Of a stretch of DNA of 41,265 nt, positions 1 through 7,724 are shown piece by piece (positions within the stretch are counted from its first letter, which is position 1; every line of letters starts with the position of its first letter). Source of the stretch: Clostridia bacterium. Lineage in GTDB: Bacteria; Bacillota; Clostridia; Saccharofermentanales; Saccharofermentanaceae. Under the pieces are notes generated by a model, which ran no database searches, was not told the origin of the DNA, and saw only the letters and a list, made by a program, of their open reading frames with translations. The translations under genes and the position numbers were made by a program. Where the stretch lies: assembly GCA_024403755.1 (NCBI GenBank), contig JAKSRF010000008.1:1-41265 (forward strand), given 5' to 3'.

Positions 1-941
1 GTACACAGCTTACAATGAGAACTTTCCATACCGGTGGTATTGCTTCTGGTGATGATATCACACAGGGTCTCCCAAGAGTTGAAGAGCTCTTCGAGGCTCG
101 TAAGCCAAAGGGTGAGGCTATTATCTCTGATATTGACGGTGTAGTAAGAATTGAAGAGGATGCTAAGGGTATTCGTGAGATTATTGTAACTCCTACATCA
201 GAAGAACCTATCTATGATGAAGAGGGTGAGTTAATTACAGAGTGCCGTTACAAGGTTCCTTTGTCAGCTACTCTTAAGGTTGAGACCGGAGCAGTTGTTG
301 AGGCTGCTCAGCAGTTGACAGATGGTACGGTTAACCCATCAGACATAATGAAGATTAAAGGCGTACGTGGTGTACAGAGATATATCGTTGAAGAGGTTAT
401 CAAGGTATATAATAACGGAGGTGTTGCTATCAATGATAAGCACATCGAGGTTATTACACGTCAGATGATGAGAAGAATCCGAATCGAAGATCCGGGAGAT
501 ACAGGACTTATGACCGGTAGTACGGTTGATATGTTCGACTATGAGAATGCGAACAAAGAGTGCGAAGAGAAGGGACTCCGTCCTGCAATGGGTAAGAGAC
601 AGCTTCTCGGTATTACAAAGGCTTCTCTTGCTACAGACTCTTTCCTCTCAGCTGCTTCCTTCCAGGAGACTGCTCGTGTACTTACAGATGCAGCCGTTAA
701 GGGTAAGGTTGATCCGCTTATCGGTCTCAAGGAGAACGTTATTATCGGTTCTATTATACCTGCAGGTACAGGTGTAAAGAGATACAGCGATATTACTGCT
801 GTTCCTAAGCTTAAGGAGAACTACCAGATTATCACAGGTAATGAGTATGATCCTGCTGCTGAAGATGCATCTGATTATAATAATTCATACTATAATTCTG
901 TAGTTGCTGCTGAAGCTATGGATGATATGGATAATTATTAA
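1..941 (+). CDS. rpoC: DNA-directed RNA polymerase subunit beta' (C-terminal part)
   Basis: This is the last 310 or so residues of the beta' subunit. The gene runs off the left edge; the first whole codon in frame is at position 3, so the ATG at 15 is internal. The reading begins in the trigger loop (TMRTFH, with the catalytic His encoded at 27-29) and continues through the conserved segment [19 protein letters not shown] and the C-terminal clamp region ([25 protein letters not shown]). It ends in a short acidic, Asn/Tyr-rich tail that is not conserved. In the cell it forms the catalytic centre of RNA polymerase with beta. Codon use is that of a highly expressed gene (GGT, CGT, GCT). A strong terminator follows 20 bases after the stop. 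The identification is certain. Confidence 0.98.
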   Translation, partial: TQLTMRTFHTGGIASGDDITQGLPRVEELFEARKPKGEAIISDIDGVVRIEEDAKGIREIIVTPTSEEPIYDEEGELITECRYKVPLSATLKVETGAVVEAAQQLTDGTVNPSDIMKIKGVRGVQRYIVEEVIKVYNNGGVAINDKHIEVITRQMMRRIRIEDPGDTGLMTGSTVDMFDYENANKECEEKGLRPAMGKRQLLGITKASLATDSFLSAASFQETARVLTDAAVKGKVDPLIGLKENVIIGSIIPAGTGVKRYSDITAVPKLKENYQIITGNEYDPAAEDASDYNNSYYNSVVAAEAMDDMDNY

Positions 942-962
942 TTATTGTTGAATTGCATTCAT

Positions 963-1001
963 AAAGGCTGTCTCAGAGATGTTGAGACGGCCTTTTCTTT
1001 T
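963..1001 (+). terminator. Rho-independent terminator of the rpoC operon
   Basis: A 13-bp stem (arms 963-975 and 982-994, one G-U pair) closes a short loop and runs into a T-rich tail (CTTTTCTTTT) at 991-1001. It lies just after rpoC. Read from the other strand the stem is followed by a shorter T stretch, so it may also help stop transcription from the convergent gene at 1059-1769. Confidence 0.92.
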
Positions 1002-1058
1002 GAATAAATTGAAGATTCTCGAAAATGGGATTTACATCAGTCAGGTGATAGGTTGTAA

Positions 1059-1769
1059 CTATGCGAACCGTGTTACCAAAGTATAAAACAAGTGTTTTAA
1101 GAAACTATATTTGTAAAGTGTATCGTATTCATTACATAAAATGTTGCTTATAGAATAGTCAGCAAGTGAAGGCGCATTATTAATAACATACTCCTTCAAA
1201 AGCAAATTTTCGGATGTTGGAATGAAATGAGAAGCAGTCATTGGTTGCAAAATCTCAGGAGACAAATCTGTTGGTTTGTTAGGAAAATTGCAGATAATAA
1301 CTACGTTATCTTCCAGATAAAACATTGAAGTGATAACAGCGTCGCACACATTAGGATTACGAGCTATAAACCAATTCCTGCCCTCATCCAATTTCTTGTC
1401 ATCGGTTAGATGCTTTGTACATGTACCGTAGAGATTATCGAAGTAAGTCTGAGCTTCATTGGATGAATCAAAAACGTAATAATCAAATCTATCTTCAAGC
1501 CTTTGAGAGTCGGGATTGTTATGACTAAGACGAATGCATAAAGGCGATGGATCCTTAATTTTGTTGTATCGCGGAATAATAAACCATCCGTCATCATTTT
1601 TGTATGATTTGCACTTTGAGAAATCGGCATCAGTAACATATCTTATACCCAAGATACTTAAATAATTAATTCTTATACCGTTAAATGCGGCCACAAAGAG
1701 AGCAGTTAATGCAAGAAATGCAGTAACACATACGGCAACAGCAATTTTTTGTGAAGACTTATTTATCAT
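1059..1769 (-). CDS. Hypothetical membrane-anchored protein
   Basis: I do not recognise this family. The protein has about 236 residues. An N-terminal hydrophobic segment (roughly residues 9-30, AVAVCVTAFLALTALFVAAF) follows a short Lys-containing leader, so it is probably a type II anchor or uncleaved signal with the rest outside the cell. The extracellular part is mixed alpha/beta in character, has five or six cysteines (for example in CKSYKNDD, GTCTKHL and PNVCDAV) and no repeats. I start it at the ATG at 1769 and not the GTG at 1775, because the GAGG ribosome site (1775-1778) overlaps the GTG and is correctly spaced for the ATG. It is convergent with rpoC, divergent from the MoxR operon, and the only minus-strand gene in the window. 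No function can be assigned. Confidence 0.7.
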   Translation of the reverse strand: MINKSSQKIAVAVCVTAFLALTALFVAAFNGIRINYLSILGIRYVTDADFSKCKSYKNDDGWFIIPRYNKIKDPSPLCIRLSHNNPDSQRLEDRFDYYVFDSSNEAQTYFDNLYGTCTKHLTDDKKLDEGRNWFIARNPNVCDAVITSMFYLEDNVVIICNFPNKPTDLSPEILQPMTASHFIPTSENLLLKEYVINNAPSLADYSISNILCNEYDTLYKYSFLKHLFYTLVTRFA

Positions 1770-1921
1770 AAACACCTCGCTAAGGATAAATATAGTATAA
1801 ATACTCGCTTATATTCTATAAACAGGTGAACGGAGTAAACGTTACAACTATACATGAAGTATAGCAGAATCAAGGGCCCATCACCAAAACTTGCAGACTA
1901 AGCAGAACAAAAAAATGGCAA

Positions 1922-2104
1922 TTTACCGTGAATCCGGGTGGTTGATGACTAAGATTCACGGTAAAACCCGATTTGGGGGGGCTTTATTGGAGAAGTCTGG
2001 TCGCCGCGTCTCCAAAAAAAGTATATTTAGTCGCCGACAGCGAGTTTCTAGGCGTGTTTTGGTGACGCCCGGTCTTATTTTAAGAAGACGCGAAGGACAC
2101 CAAA
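1922..2104. other. Candidate structured RNA or dispersed repeat element
   Basis: The 516-base gap between the hypothetical gene and the MoxR operon holds a block that is clearly richer in G and C than its surroundings and full of self-complementarity. A perfect 13-bp inverted repeat (1922-1934 with 1953-1965) has an 18-base loop. Further pairs are CGCGTCT at 2005-2011 with AGACGCG at 2086-2092, GGCGT at 2051-2055 with ACGCC at 2065-2069, and TTTGGTG at 2058-2064 with CACCAAA at 2098-2104; the last two cannot form wholly independently of each other. Both strands have short open frames here, but neither has a convincing start, ribosome site or protein-like composition. It could be a small RNA, a leader element, or a dispersed intergenic repeat. 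I could not match it to a named RNA family. Confidence 0.35.
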
Positions 2105-2127
2105 GAAGAGAAGTAAACCATTTGTGC

Positions 2128-2151
2128 GATATTAACAAACTGATATTAACA
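2128..2151. repeat. Short direct repeat GATATTAACA x2
   Basis: Two identical 10-base copies occur at 2128-2137 and 2142-2151, 14 bases apart start to start, about 40 bases upstream of the putative -35 of the MoxR operon. The spacing is not a clean helical turn. It may be a regulator site or chance in AT-rich DNA. Confidence 0.25.
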
Positions 2152-2191
2152 TTTTGTTCAAAAAAACAATACTTATTATTCATATGCTCAA

Positions 2192-2220
2192 TTGACAAAC
2201 AAATAGTACAAATATAAACT
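2192..2220 (+). promoter_or_regulatory. Candidate promoter of the MoxR/VWA operon
   Basis: A consensus -35 TTGACA (2192-2197) is followed after 17 bases by TAAACT (2215-2220), which matches the -10 consensus at four of six places. Transcription would begin near 2227, leaving a leader of about 65 bases before the start at 2292. No other good promoter is seen close to the operon. Confidence 0.5.
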
Positions 2221-2291
2221 AAACAAGGTTGAAGTTATATACCAAAAATATCTACAGAAACAAAAGATAATTTATATAAAGGAGTATTTAA

Positions 2292-3284
2292 ATGGCAGAG
2301 CAAAATCAGACAATTAATGAGGAAGAATTGGCCAGAAGCCGAGAGATAATTAATAAAATTACCGGATATTATTATGACAGAATGGTCGGACAGAAGGGAC
2401 TCGGTCAGTCCTTGCTTATATCTATCATTTCAAACGGACATATTCTTCTTGAATCAGTTCCGGGATTGGCAAAGACAACAGCAGCAAAGACACTTACCGA
2501 AGCAGTATCAGGTAAATTTGCAAGAATTCAGTGCACACCGGATTTGTTGCCTAGTGATATTATCGGTACACAGATTTTTAATTATTCGACTAATAATTTC
2601 GATACCAAGCTCGGACCTGTATATGCAAACTTTGTTCTCCTTGACGAGATAAACAGATCCAGTGCAAAAACACAGAGTGCCATGCTTGAGGTAATGCAGG
2701 AACGCCAGACAACAATCGGCGGTAATATTTACAAGATGCCGGATATCTTTATAGTAATGGCAACTCAAAACCCGATTGAGCAAGAAGGTACATATCTCCT
2801 GGCTGAGGCTCAGCTTGATCGTTTCCTTATTAAGGAAGTAATTAAGTATCCTTCGGTAGAGGAAGAGTTGCAGATTCTTGACAGAATTGAGAAGAATGTT
2901 TTCGCGAAGTCATATTCAGTAGTAACACTTGATGATGTTAAATTCCTTCAGGAGCTCAGCAAGAGAGTATATATTGATGTTTCAATCAAGAAGTACTGTA
3001 TCCGGATAGTCGATGCAACAAGACATGCTAAAGATTTTATAGGAGACAGCTTTGCGCAGTATATAAATATCGGTTCAAGTACAAGAGGATCGATTGCATT
3101 GATGGATGCAGCTAAGTCCCTTGCACTGATGCGCGGAAGAAACTACGTATATCCGGATGATGTTAAGGATTTGGTTCACAGTGTATTAAGACACAGAATA
3201 AGTCTTAATTTTGCTGCTATGGCCGACGGAGTTACTGAGGAACAGATTTTAGATAAGATAGTTGGAGTTATACCTGCACCATGA
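2292..3284 (+). CDS. MoxR-family AAA+ ATPase
   Basis: A 330-residue AAA+ ATPase of the MoxR (AAA_3 with AAA_lid_2) family, normal in length. Walker A is seen as SVPGLAKTT near residues 56-64, Walker B as VLLDEINRS near 114-122 followed by the family-typical AMLEVMQERQ, and sensor 1 as MATQNPIEQEGTY. MoxR ATPases act as chaperones that help assemble or activate partner proteins with VWA domains, and here DUF58 and two VWA proteins follow directly. The ATG at 2292 has a good AAGGAG site. The stop overlaps the next start by four bases (ATGA), a sign of translational coupling. The family is certain; the client process is not known. Confidence 0.95.
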   Translation: MAEQNQTINEEELARSREIINKITGYYYDRMVGQKGLGQSLLISIISNGHILLESVPGLAKTTAAKTLTEAVSGKFARIQCTPDLLPSDIIGTQIFNYSTNNFDTKLGPVYANFVLLDEINRSSAKTQSAMLEVMQERQTTIGGNIYKMPDIFIVMATQNPIEQEGTYLLAEAQLDRFLIKEVIKYPSVEEELQILDRIEKNVFAKSYSVVTLDDVKFLQELSKRVYIDVSIKKYCIRIVDATRHAKDFIGDSFAQYINIGSSTRGSIALMDAAKSLALMRGRNYVYPDDVKDLVHSVLRHRISLNFAAMADGVTEEQILDKIVGVIPAP

Positions 3285-4162
3285 TGGTTGATTATATTAC
3301 CAAAATTAAAGGGAAAGTCAGCATTTATGCAACAAAGAAAACCTCTAATATTTTGGACGGAGCTTATACATCAATATTCATGGGCAGAAGTATGAATTTC
3401 GAGGATCTCAGAGAATATATTCCCGGAGATAATATACGTGATATTGACTGGAAAGCATCGTCAAGGTCAAGAAATCTTCTTGTTAAAAGATTTGTTGCAG
3501 AGAAAAAACATAATGTTATGTTTGTGTTGGATTCCGGAAAAAAGATGAGCGGCTTTACAGGCCAAATGCACGATAAAAGCGAAGTCGCATTGACAGCAAT
3601 GGGAACGATTGCTTATCTTGCAAATAAAAACGGAGATAACACCGGTGCGATTTACAGCAAAGGTGAGATGATAAGCTTGTATCCGTTCAGAACAGGCTTG
3701 TACAATATAGAAAGAATACTCGAATGTTATCACCAGGATTCCAAGTCACCTGCCGCAAGCAAATCATCGATAACCAGAAGTCTGGATTACGTTATTTCTC
3801 ACATAAGAAAGAGAATGATTATTTTCGTAATTACGGATGAGTTAGGATTATCACAAATAGATGAAGCTCAGCTAAAGAGACTGAAATTACAGCATGATAT
3901 TCTTGTGATTAAAGTCGGGGATGCTGAAGTTACGGGCGGAGAAGCATACAGTGTTGAAACTGACAGTTATTTGCCTGAATTTATTACGGGAAATAAGAAG
4001 CTTCACGAATATGAGCTTAAGTTGCGTAAAAAAATGAAAGAAGAAAATGACAGAAAACTTTTGAAGTATGGGGTATCCTCAGTCGAAATGGAAAGTGACG
4101 AGGATGTAGTAGAAAAAGTAATTGAGTTATTGGAAAGACACAGATATGCAAACAGTCATTGA
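3281..4162 (+). CDS. DUF58 domain protein (VWA-like, MoxR partner)
   Basis: This 293-residue protein carries the DUF58 signature: LREYIPGDNIRDIDWKASSR near residues 45-64, followed by a VWA-like strand MFVLDSGKKMSG that keeps the first Asp of a metal site. No membrane segment is visible, so it is probably cytoplasmic or peripheral. DUF58 genes nearly always follow moxR, and the product is thought to work with the ATPase on membrane-bound VWA proteins. Translation starts at ATG 3281, inside the end of the moxR-like gene; there is no strong ribosome site of its own, which fits coupled translation. The next gene starts within its 3' end. Confidence 0.93.
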   Translation: MMVDYITKIKGKVSIYATKKTSNILDGAYTSIFMGRSMNFEDLREYIPGDNIRDIDWKASSRSRNLLVKRFVAEKKHNVMFVLDSGKKMSGFTGQMHDKSEVALTAMGTIAYLANKNGDNTGAIYSKGEMISLYPFRTGLYNIERILECYHQDSKSPAASKSSITRSLDYVISHIRKRMIIFVITDELGLSQIDEAQLKRLKLQHDILVIKVGDAEVTGGEAYSVETDSYLPEFITGNKKLHEYELKLRKKMKEENDRKLLKYGVSSVEMESDEDVVEKVIELLERHRYANSH

Positions 4163-4643
4163 TTTATCAGTCAGATTACAAAAAAATCATCAGTACTCAT
4201 TTATAGCACTGATAGTGGCAGCGCTGATAGTTTTGTCACCATTAATCTGGTGGATTGTAAAAAAATTGCTTGGTATCAAACCAAAGGAGAAGAAAGCATC
4301 CTCCAAGGTTCAGACCACTAAGAAAATCGTCAACAGAAGGCCTCTTAATGTTATCAAGGATGACTTTATCAAGCGTATAGATGCGATTGAGAAGAAGTAT
4401 AATGACAAAGCCATTGATTCAAGAGAAATGCATCAGAAATTGAGTGTTACAGTAAGACAATTTGTCAGCGAGGTAAAGGGAATACCTGCCGATGCATTGG
4501 TTTTGTCAGACTTTGAGAGAATGCAAATGCCTGAAATGGAGAAGCTTTTGGAAGCATTCTATGCACCTGAATTTGCTCCTGAGGAAGTAATCAAACTTCA
4601 GAGTGCAGACAATGCGCGAAAGGTGGTGCGCGAATGGAATTGA
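4146..4643 (+). CDS. Small single-pass membrane protein of the MoxR/VWA operon (DUF4381-like)
   Basis: A 165-residue protein with one hydrophobic segment at about residues 18-40 (ALIVAALIVLSPLIWWIV), then a Lys-rich linker and a helical cytoplasmic domain (residues 60-165). Position and layout match the small DUF4381-type proteins found between DUF58 and VWA genes in Bat-like operons; sequence alone makes this only probable. I choose ATG 4146 (GGAAAG 9 bases upstream) over an in-frame TTG at 4122 with no ribosome site. It overlaps the DUF58 gene by 17 bases and the next VWA gene by 10. It probably anchors or scaffolds the complex at the membrane. Confidence 0.75.
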   Translation: MQTVIDLSVRLQKNHQYSFIALIVAALIVLSPLIWWIVKKLLGIKPKEKKASSKVQTTKKIVNRRPLNVIKDDFIKRIDAIEKKYNDKAIDSREMHQKLSVTVRQFVSEVKGIPADALVLSDFERMQMPEMEKLLEAFYAPEFAPEEVIKLQSADNARKVVREWN

Positions 4644-5650
4644 TGAATCCTTGGGCCATATATATAGGATTGGCTGTTGCCGCCGTAGTTATTCTTATCG
4701 GCTTTAAAGCTAACGGTAATTATAAGAGCGGCAAGAAGGTAGCAAACGACAATTTAATAAAAGAAAGCAGTTATTATAAGAGACTTGTAACTGAGTATAA
4801 AGTTTGTAAAACAGTAGTAATTGCAACTACCGTTATTGCAATATTATGTACTTCATTTCTTATAGCACGTCCGGTAAAAATTCAGACCCTGACAACGGAG
4901 GTTCATAACAGAGATATAATGCTTTGCTTTGATACCTCAGATTCTACCGATGAGTGCAACAGTGCCGTATGTGACAGAATGATAAAACTTGTCGATGAAT
5001 TCCAGGGCGAGAGAATAGGAATAACGATTTTTAACTGTAAACCTGTTCTTCTTGTTCCGCTTACGACTGATTATGCATACGTTAAAGATGTATTAAAAAA
5101 GCTTAAGGATTCATGTGAGGAACATATGAGATATAATAATGATCCTTTCTATTTTGATCCTGATTATGAGAAGTGGGGATATAAGTATGCAGGTACTACC
5201 AATGATGACAGAGGAAGTTCATTTATCGGAGAAGGTCTGGTGGCTGCTGTATTGAATTTTCAAGATTTGAAGGAAGAACCTGACAGAGCAAGAATAATTG
5301 TGTTTCTTACCGATAATGATTTGAATCTTATATCCGGTAATGTTTATGCAACCATTGATGATGCTTTTAACATTTGTAACAAGTATAAGATAAAGGTATT
5401 CTCGTTGGCACCTACCAATATAGTTGATGCTGATCATTTTCAGGAGCTTACTGAGAGTACAGGCGGAAAATACTATCTTTATAAATCGGATAAGGCGGTA
5501 GATAATCTCAGAGATGATGTAAAGGATACGGATACGTCTGTGTATGTTACTCGTGAGACAAAATCAACTGATGTTCCTAAGCCGTTTATTATTGCATTAA
5601 TTATTGCTCTTTTGCTTAATTTTGCAGCTGCAAGGAGGTTACATATATGA
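4634..5650 (+). CDS. Membrane VWA-domain protein (BatA/BatB-like), first of two
   Basis: 338 residues: an N-terminal membrane segment (residues 7-23), a second at about 55-75, an extracytoplasmic VWA domain (about 90-290), and a C-terminal membrane segment (LIIALLLNFAA) just before the end. The metal-ion-dependent adhesion site is intact in its first motif (DTSDS, of the DxSxS form), and a later FLTDND supplies the second Asp. This architecture is that of BatA/BatB proteins, which work with MoxR and DUF58 in the envelope. The start at ATG 4634 has AGGTGG at 4621-4626. Its stop overlaps the start of the next VWA gene by four bases. The exact role is unknown; in Bacteroides such operons were linked to oxygen tolerance. 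Confidence 0.9.
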   Translation: MELMNPWAIYIGLAVAAVVILIGFKANGNYKSGKKVANDNLIKESSYYKRLVTEYKVCKTVVIATTVIAILCTSFLIARPVKIQTLTTEVHNRDIMLCFDTSDSTDECNSAVCDRMIKLVDEFQGERIGITIFNCKPVLLVPLTTDYAYVKDVLKKLKDSCEEHMRYNNDPFYFDPDYEKWGYKYAGTTNDDRGSSFIGEGLVAAVLNFQDLKEEPDRARIIVFLTDNDLNLISGNVYATIDDAFNICNKYKIKVFSLAPTNIVDADHFQELTESTGGKYYLYKSDKAVDNLRDDVKDTDTSVYVTRETKSTDVPKPFIIALIIALLLNFAAARRLHI

Positions 5651-6618
5651 TGATTAATTCATTCATACCTATATGGTTGATGGCGATAATCTGTGTAGCC
5701 ATAATTGCTATGAAGCGTAAAGGAAAATGGGCATTTATTCGTCAGATAATTGTTGCATTGTTGTTGTTTTGTATAAATTTAAGAATAATGATCCCTTCCG
5801 AAAATGCGGTGAAGGAAGTAACCAACTTTGACATCCTTTTTGTGGTAGATACCACAATCAGTATGGTTGCCGAGGATTATAATGGTGAAGAAATAAGATT
5901 GGATGCCGTAAAACACGATATGAAGGAAATAGTAAAAGCTTTCCCTGAAGCCAGAGTGTCAATAATAACTTTTGATAATACGGCTACAAGAGTTTTGCCG
6001 TTCTCGGATTTTGATGATACAACTGAGAAAACTATTGATTTACTTCATGTTCAGAAATCTTTTTATGCAGACGGTACTTCACTTAATAAGCCTATAAAGG
6101 AAATGGAAACCGCGCTGGTCAGAGAAGAAGATTATACAGGTGATCCTGCCTACAGAATGGTATTTTTTATAAGTGACGGTGAGGTTAACACCGATGAGAA
6201 GCTGGAGGATTTTTCCCCGCTTGCTGACAGCATAGAATGTGGTGCTGTTTTGGGTTACGGTACACCTGAAGGCGGAAAGATGAAGGTGTATGATTATTCT
6301 GAAGAATTCGAACCTGAGTATATAACAGTATATGACGATAATTTTAATGAGAATTATGCATTGTCAAAGATTGACGAAGATAATTTAAAGCAAATAGCAA
6401 GCGATTTGGATGTGGATTACTACCACATGACTAAGAAATCTGATGTTGAGAAGATAGTAAATAAGGCAAAAGCTCAGGTGGAGGATGGTGATATTGAGAT
6501 GAAATCAGTAACCGGATTCGGTTATGTTGAGACATATTACTATTTTGCAATTGCATTGGGTGCTTTCCTCGTTTATGATGCTGTTTTCTACAGAAGAAAA
6601 CTTAAATTAAAGCTTTAA
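5647..6618 (+). CDS. Membrane VWA-domain protein (BatA/BatB-like), second of two
   Basis: 323 residues with hydrophobic segments at about 7-20 and 30-46, an extracytoplasmic VWA domain (about 58-285), and a last membrane segment near 297-313. The first metal motif reads DTTIS, so Thr replaces the usual first Ser of DxSxS; GTS and ISDG follow as the other metal-site elements. Thr can still bind metal, so the site is probably functional. A perfect AAGGAGGT (5632-5639) precedes ATG 5647 and lies inside the upstream VWA gene. Two VWA membrane proteins side by side fit the BatA-BatB pair, which is thought to form a heteromer. The specific pairing is an inference from gene order. Confidence 0.9.
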   Translation: MMINSFIPIWLMAIICVAIIAMKRKGKWAFIRQIIVALLLFCINLRIMIPSENAVKEVTNFDILFVVDTTISMVAEDYNGEEIRLDAVKHDMKEIVKAFPEARVSIITFDNTATRVLPFSDFDDTTEKTIDLLHVQKSFYADGTSLNKPIKEMETALVREEDYTGDPAYRMVFFISDGEVNTDEKLEDFSPLADSIECGAVLGYGTPEGGKMKVYDYSEEFEPEYITVYDDNFNENYALSKIDEDNLKQIASDLDVDYYHMTKKSDVEKIVNKAKAQVEDGDIEMKSVTGFGYVETYYYFAIALGAFLVYDAVFYRRKLKLKL

Positions 6619-6632
6619 GGAAGGAGAAATAT

Positions 6633-7583
6633 ATGAAGAAAAGATTATTAATTTTACTTTATGTGCTTCTTTCTCTTGTTTTTGCCAAGATGCTTTTGAA
6701 TTTCTTCTACAACAGATACATGATGGAAGCATACGATAATAAGGATTATTCTGTAAATGACAACATTCTTCTCGTAGGAAATATTGATGAACCATACATA
6801 GCCCACTATAATAACGGAAACATATATTATCAGCAGGGACTTTATGAAGAGGCAATAGAAGAGTATGACGAAGCGTTGGAATCATTTCCGCCGAGAATGA
6901 GAGAGTGTTCGATAAGAATCAATAAAGCACTTGCAATGGTGGCAACATTGGGCGAAGATATGAGTTTGGTTGATATGACCGATATTGATTCTGTTGATGA
7001 AGCAATTGATTTGTTATACGATGCGATAGAGGTTCTTACCGAGGATGGTTGTGCAAATGATGACGGAGACGGCCATAATGCTACTGCACAAAGATTGAAG
7101 GAAGAGATTGAGGATATGATAAAGAAGTTGGAAGAGGAGAAGACAAAACCTACACCTACTCCGACACCGACTCCTACACCTACACCGACCCCGTCCCCGA
7201 CTCCTACCCCTACACCTGATCCGAATGCAACACCTACTCCGACACCGGACCCTAATGCAACTCCGACGCCGACACCGACACCGGATCCAAATGCAACTCC
7301 GACGCCGACTCCGGATCCAAATGCAACTCCGACGCCAACACCGGATCCTAATGCAACGCCGACACCAACACCGGATCCTAATGCAACGCCGACACCGGAT
7401 CCTAACGGAACACCGACACCGACACCGGAGATGTCTCCTGAAGAACAACGGCAACAGGAAATAGAGAATCAGATAGAGGATATGCTGGAGGAGTCTTCAG
7501 ATACCCGTTCCGATGAATTACAGGAGTATTCAGAGTGGTCACACGGTATTAACGGTGGATACGATGATGATAATATCTGGTAA
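6633..7583 (+). CDS. Membrane-anchored TPR protein with Thr-Pro-Asp-Asn repeats (BatC/BatE-like)
   Basis: 316 residues. An N-terminal signal-anchor (about residues 5-25) is followed by one to two TPR units (about 50-105, [20 protein letters not shown]), an acidic helical stretch, then a Thr-Pro linker from about 173 to 267 with seven DPN(A/G)T units, and an acidic Glu/Gln/Asp-rich tail ending in GGYDDDNIW. The start is ATG 6633 with AAGGAGA just upstream. It is the last gene of the MoxR/VWA operon, where BatC/BatE TPR proteins usually sit, so it probably helps hold the VWA complex on the outer face of the membrane. Thr-Pro linkers of this kind are common in cell-wall-spanning proteins of Lachnospiraceae. 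Confidence 0.85.
   Translation: MKKRLLILLYVLLSLVFAKMLLNFFYNRYMMEAYDNKDYSVNDNILLVGNIDEPYIAHYNNGNIYYQQGLYEEAIEEYDEALESFPPRMRECSIRINKALAMVATLGEDMSLVDMTDIDSVDEAIDLLYDAIEVLTEDGCANDDGDGHNATAQRLKEEIEDMIKKLEEEKTKPTPTPTPTPTPTPTPSPTPTPTPDPNATPTPTPDPNATPTPTPTPDPNATPTPTPDPNATPTPTPDPNATPTPTPDPNATPTPDPNGTPTPTPEMSPEEQRQQEIENQIEDMLEESSDTRSDELQEYSEWSHGINGGYDDDNIW
7147..7433 (+). repeat. Tandem coding repeat (Thr-Pro / Asp-Pro-Asn)
   Basis: About 285 bases of in-frame repeats, first a run of Pro-Thr dipeptide codons and then units of roughly 30 bases encoding [10 protein letters not shown], varying by a dipeptide in places. Synonymous changes between units are frequent, so the array is not a very recent expansion. 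It forms an extended spacer in the TPR protein and is a likely site of length variation between strains. Confidence 0.9.
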
Positions 7584-7595
7584 ATATTTATCAGC

Positions 7596-7633
7596 AGTGT
7601 GTTTCAAATGCATAATTTGAGACACACTTTTTT
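7596..7633 (+). terminator. Terminator of the MoxR/VWA operon
   Basis: A 14-bp stem (arms 7596-7609 and 7615-7628, one G-U pair) with a short loop is followed by six Ts at 7628-7633. It lies 13 bases after the stop of the TPR gene and ends the operon. Confidence 0.92.
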
Positions 7634-7686
7634 ATTGAACGCTTCGGTTGTAAAGCAACAGACCGATATATTTGACTTGCATTGTG

Positions 7687-7695
7687 TGGTATAAT
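7687..7695 (+). promoter_or_regulatory. Extended -10 promoter of the NlpC/P60 gene
   Basis: TGGTATAAT is an extended -10 box. A TTGACT at 7672-7677 is only 12 bases away and so is not a usable -35. Transcription would begin near 7702, giving a leader of only about 23 bases before the GTG at 7725. Confidence 0.65.
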
Positions 7696-7724
7696 GAGAA
7701 TCTGAGATGCAAGGAGGGATGCTT

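Noticed and set aside
1935..1970. Possible pseudoknot of CGGGT (1935-1939) with ACCCG (1966-1970)
   Set aside because: With a 13-bp first stem and no linker bases the geometry would not close; it can only be an alternative pairing.
1956..2198. Open frame of 80 codons on the - strand in the same element
   Set aside because: No ribosome site and it merely mirrors the structured sequence; not protein-like.
1891..2217. Open frame of 108 codons on the + strand
   Set aside because: It lies over the inverted-repeat element, has no ribosome site, an Arg/Lys-heavy low-quality composition and a stop in the middle of the next promoter.
7147..7433. Repeat array considered as a CRISPR
   Set aside because: The repeats are contiguous and in frame, with no unique spacers, and encode a Thr-Pro linker.
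7014..7454. Long antisense open frame rich in Cys and Arg
   Set aside because: It is the mirror of the Thr-Pro repeat codons on the + strand and has no other support.
7672..7695. TTGACT at 7672 as the -35 of the NlpC/P60 promoter
   Set aside because: The distance to TATAAT is only 12 bases; the extended -10 alone is the better explanation.
7707..7724. ATG starts at 7707 and 7719 for the NlpC/P60 gene
   Set aside because: The AAGGAGG ribosome site lies at 7711-7717, after or right against these codons; GTG 7725 is correctly spaced.
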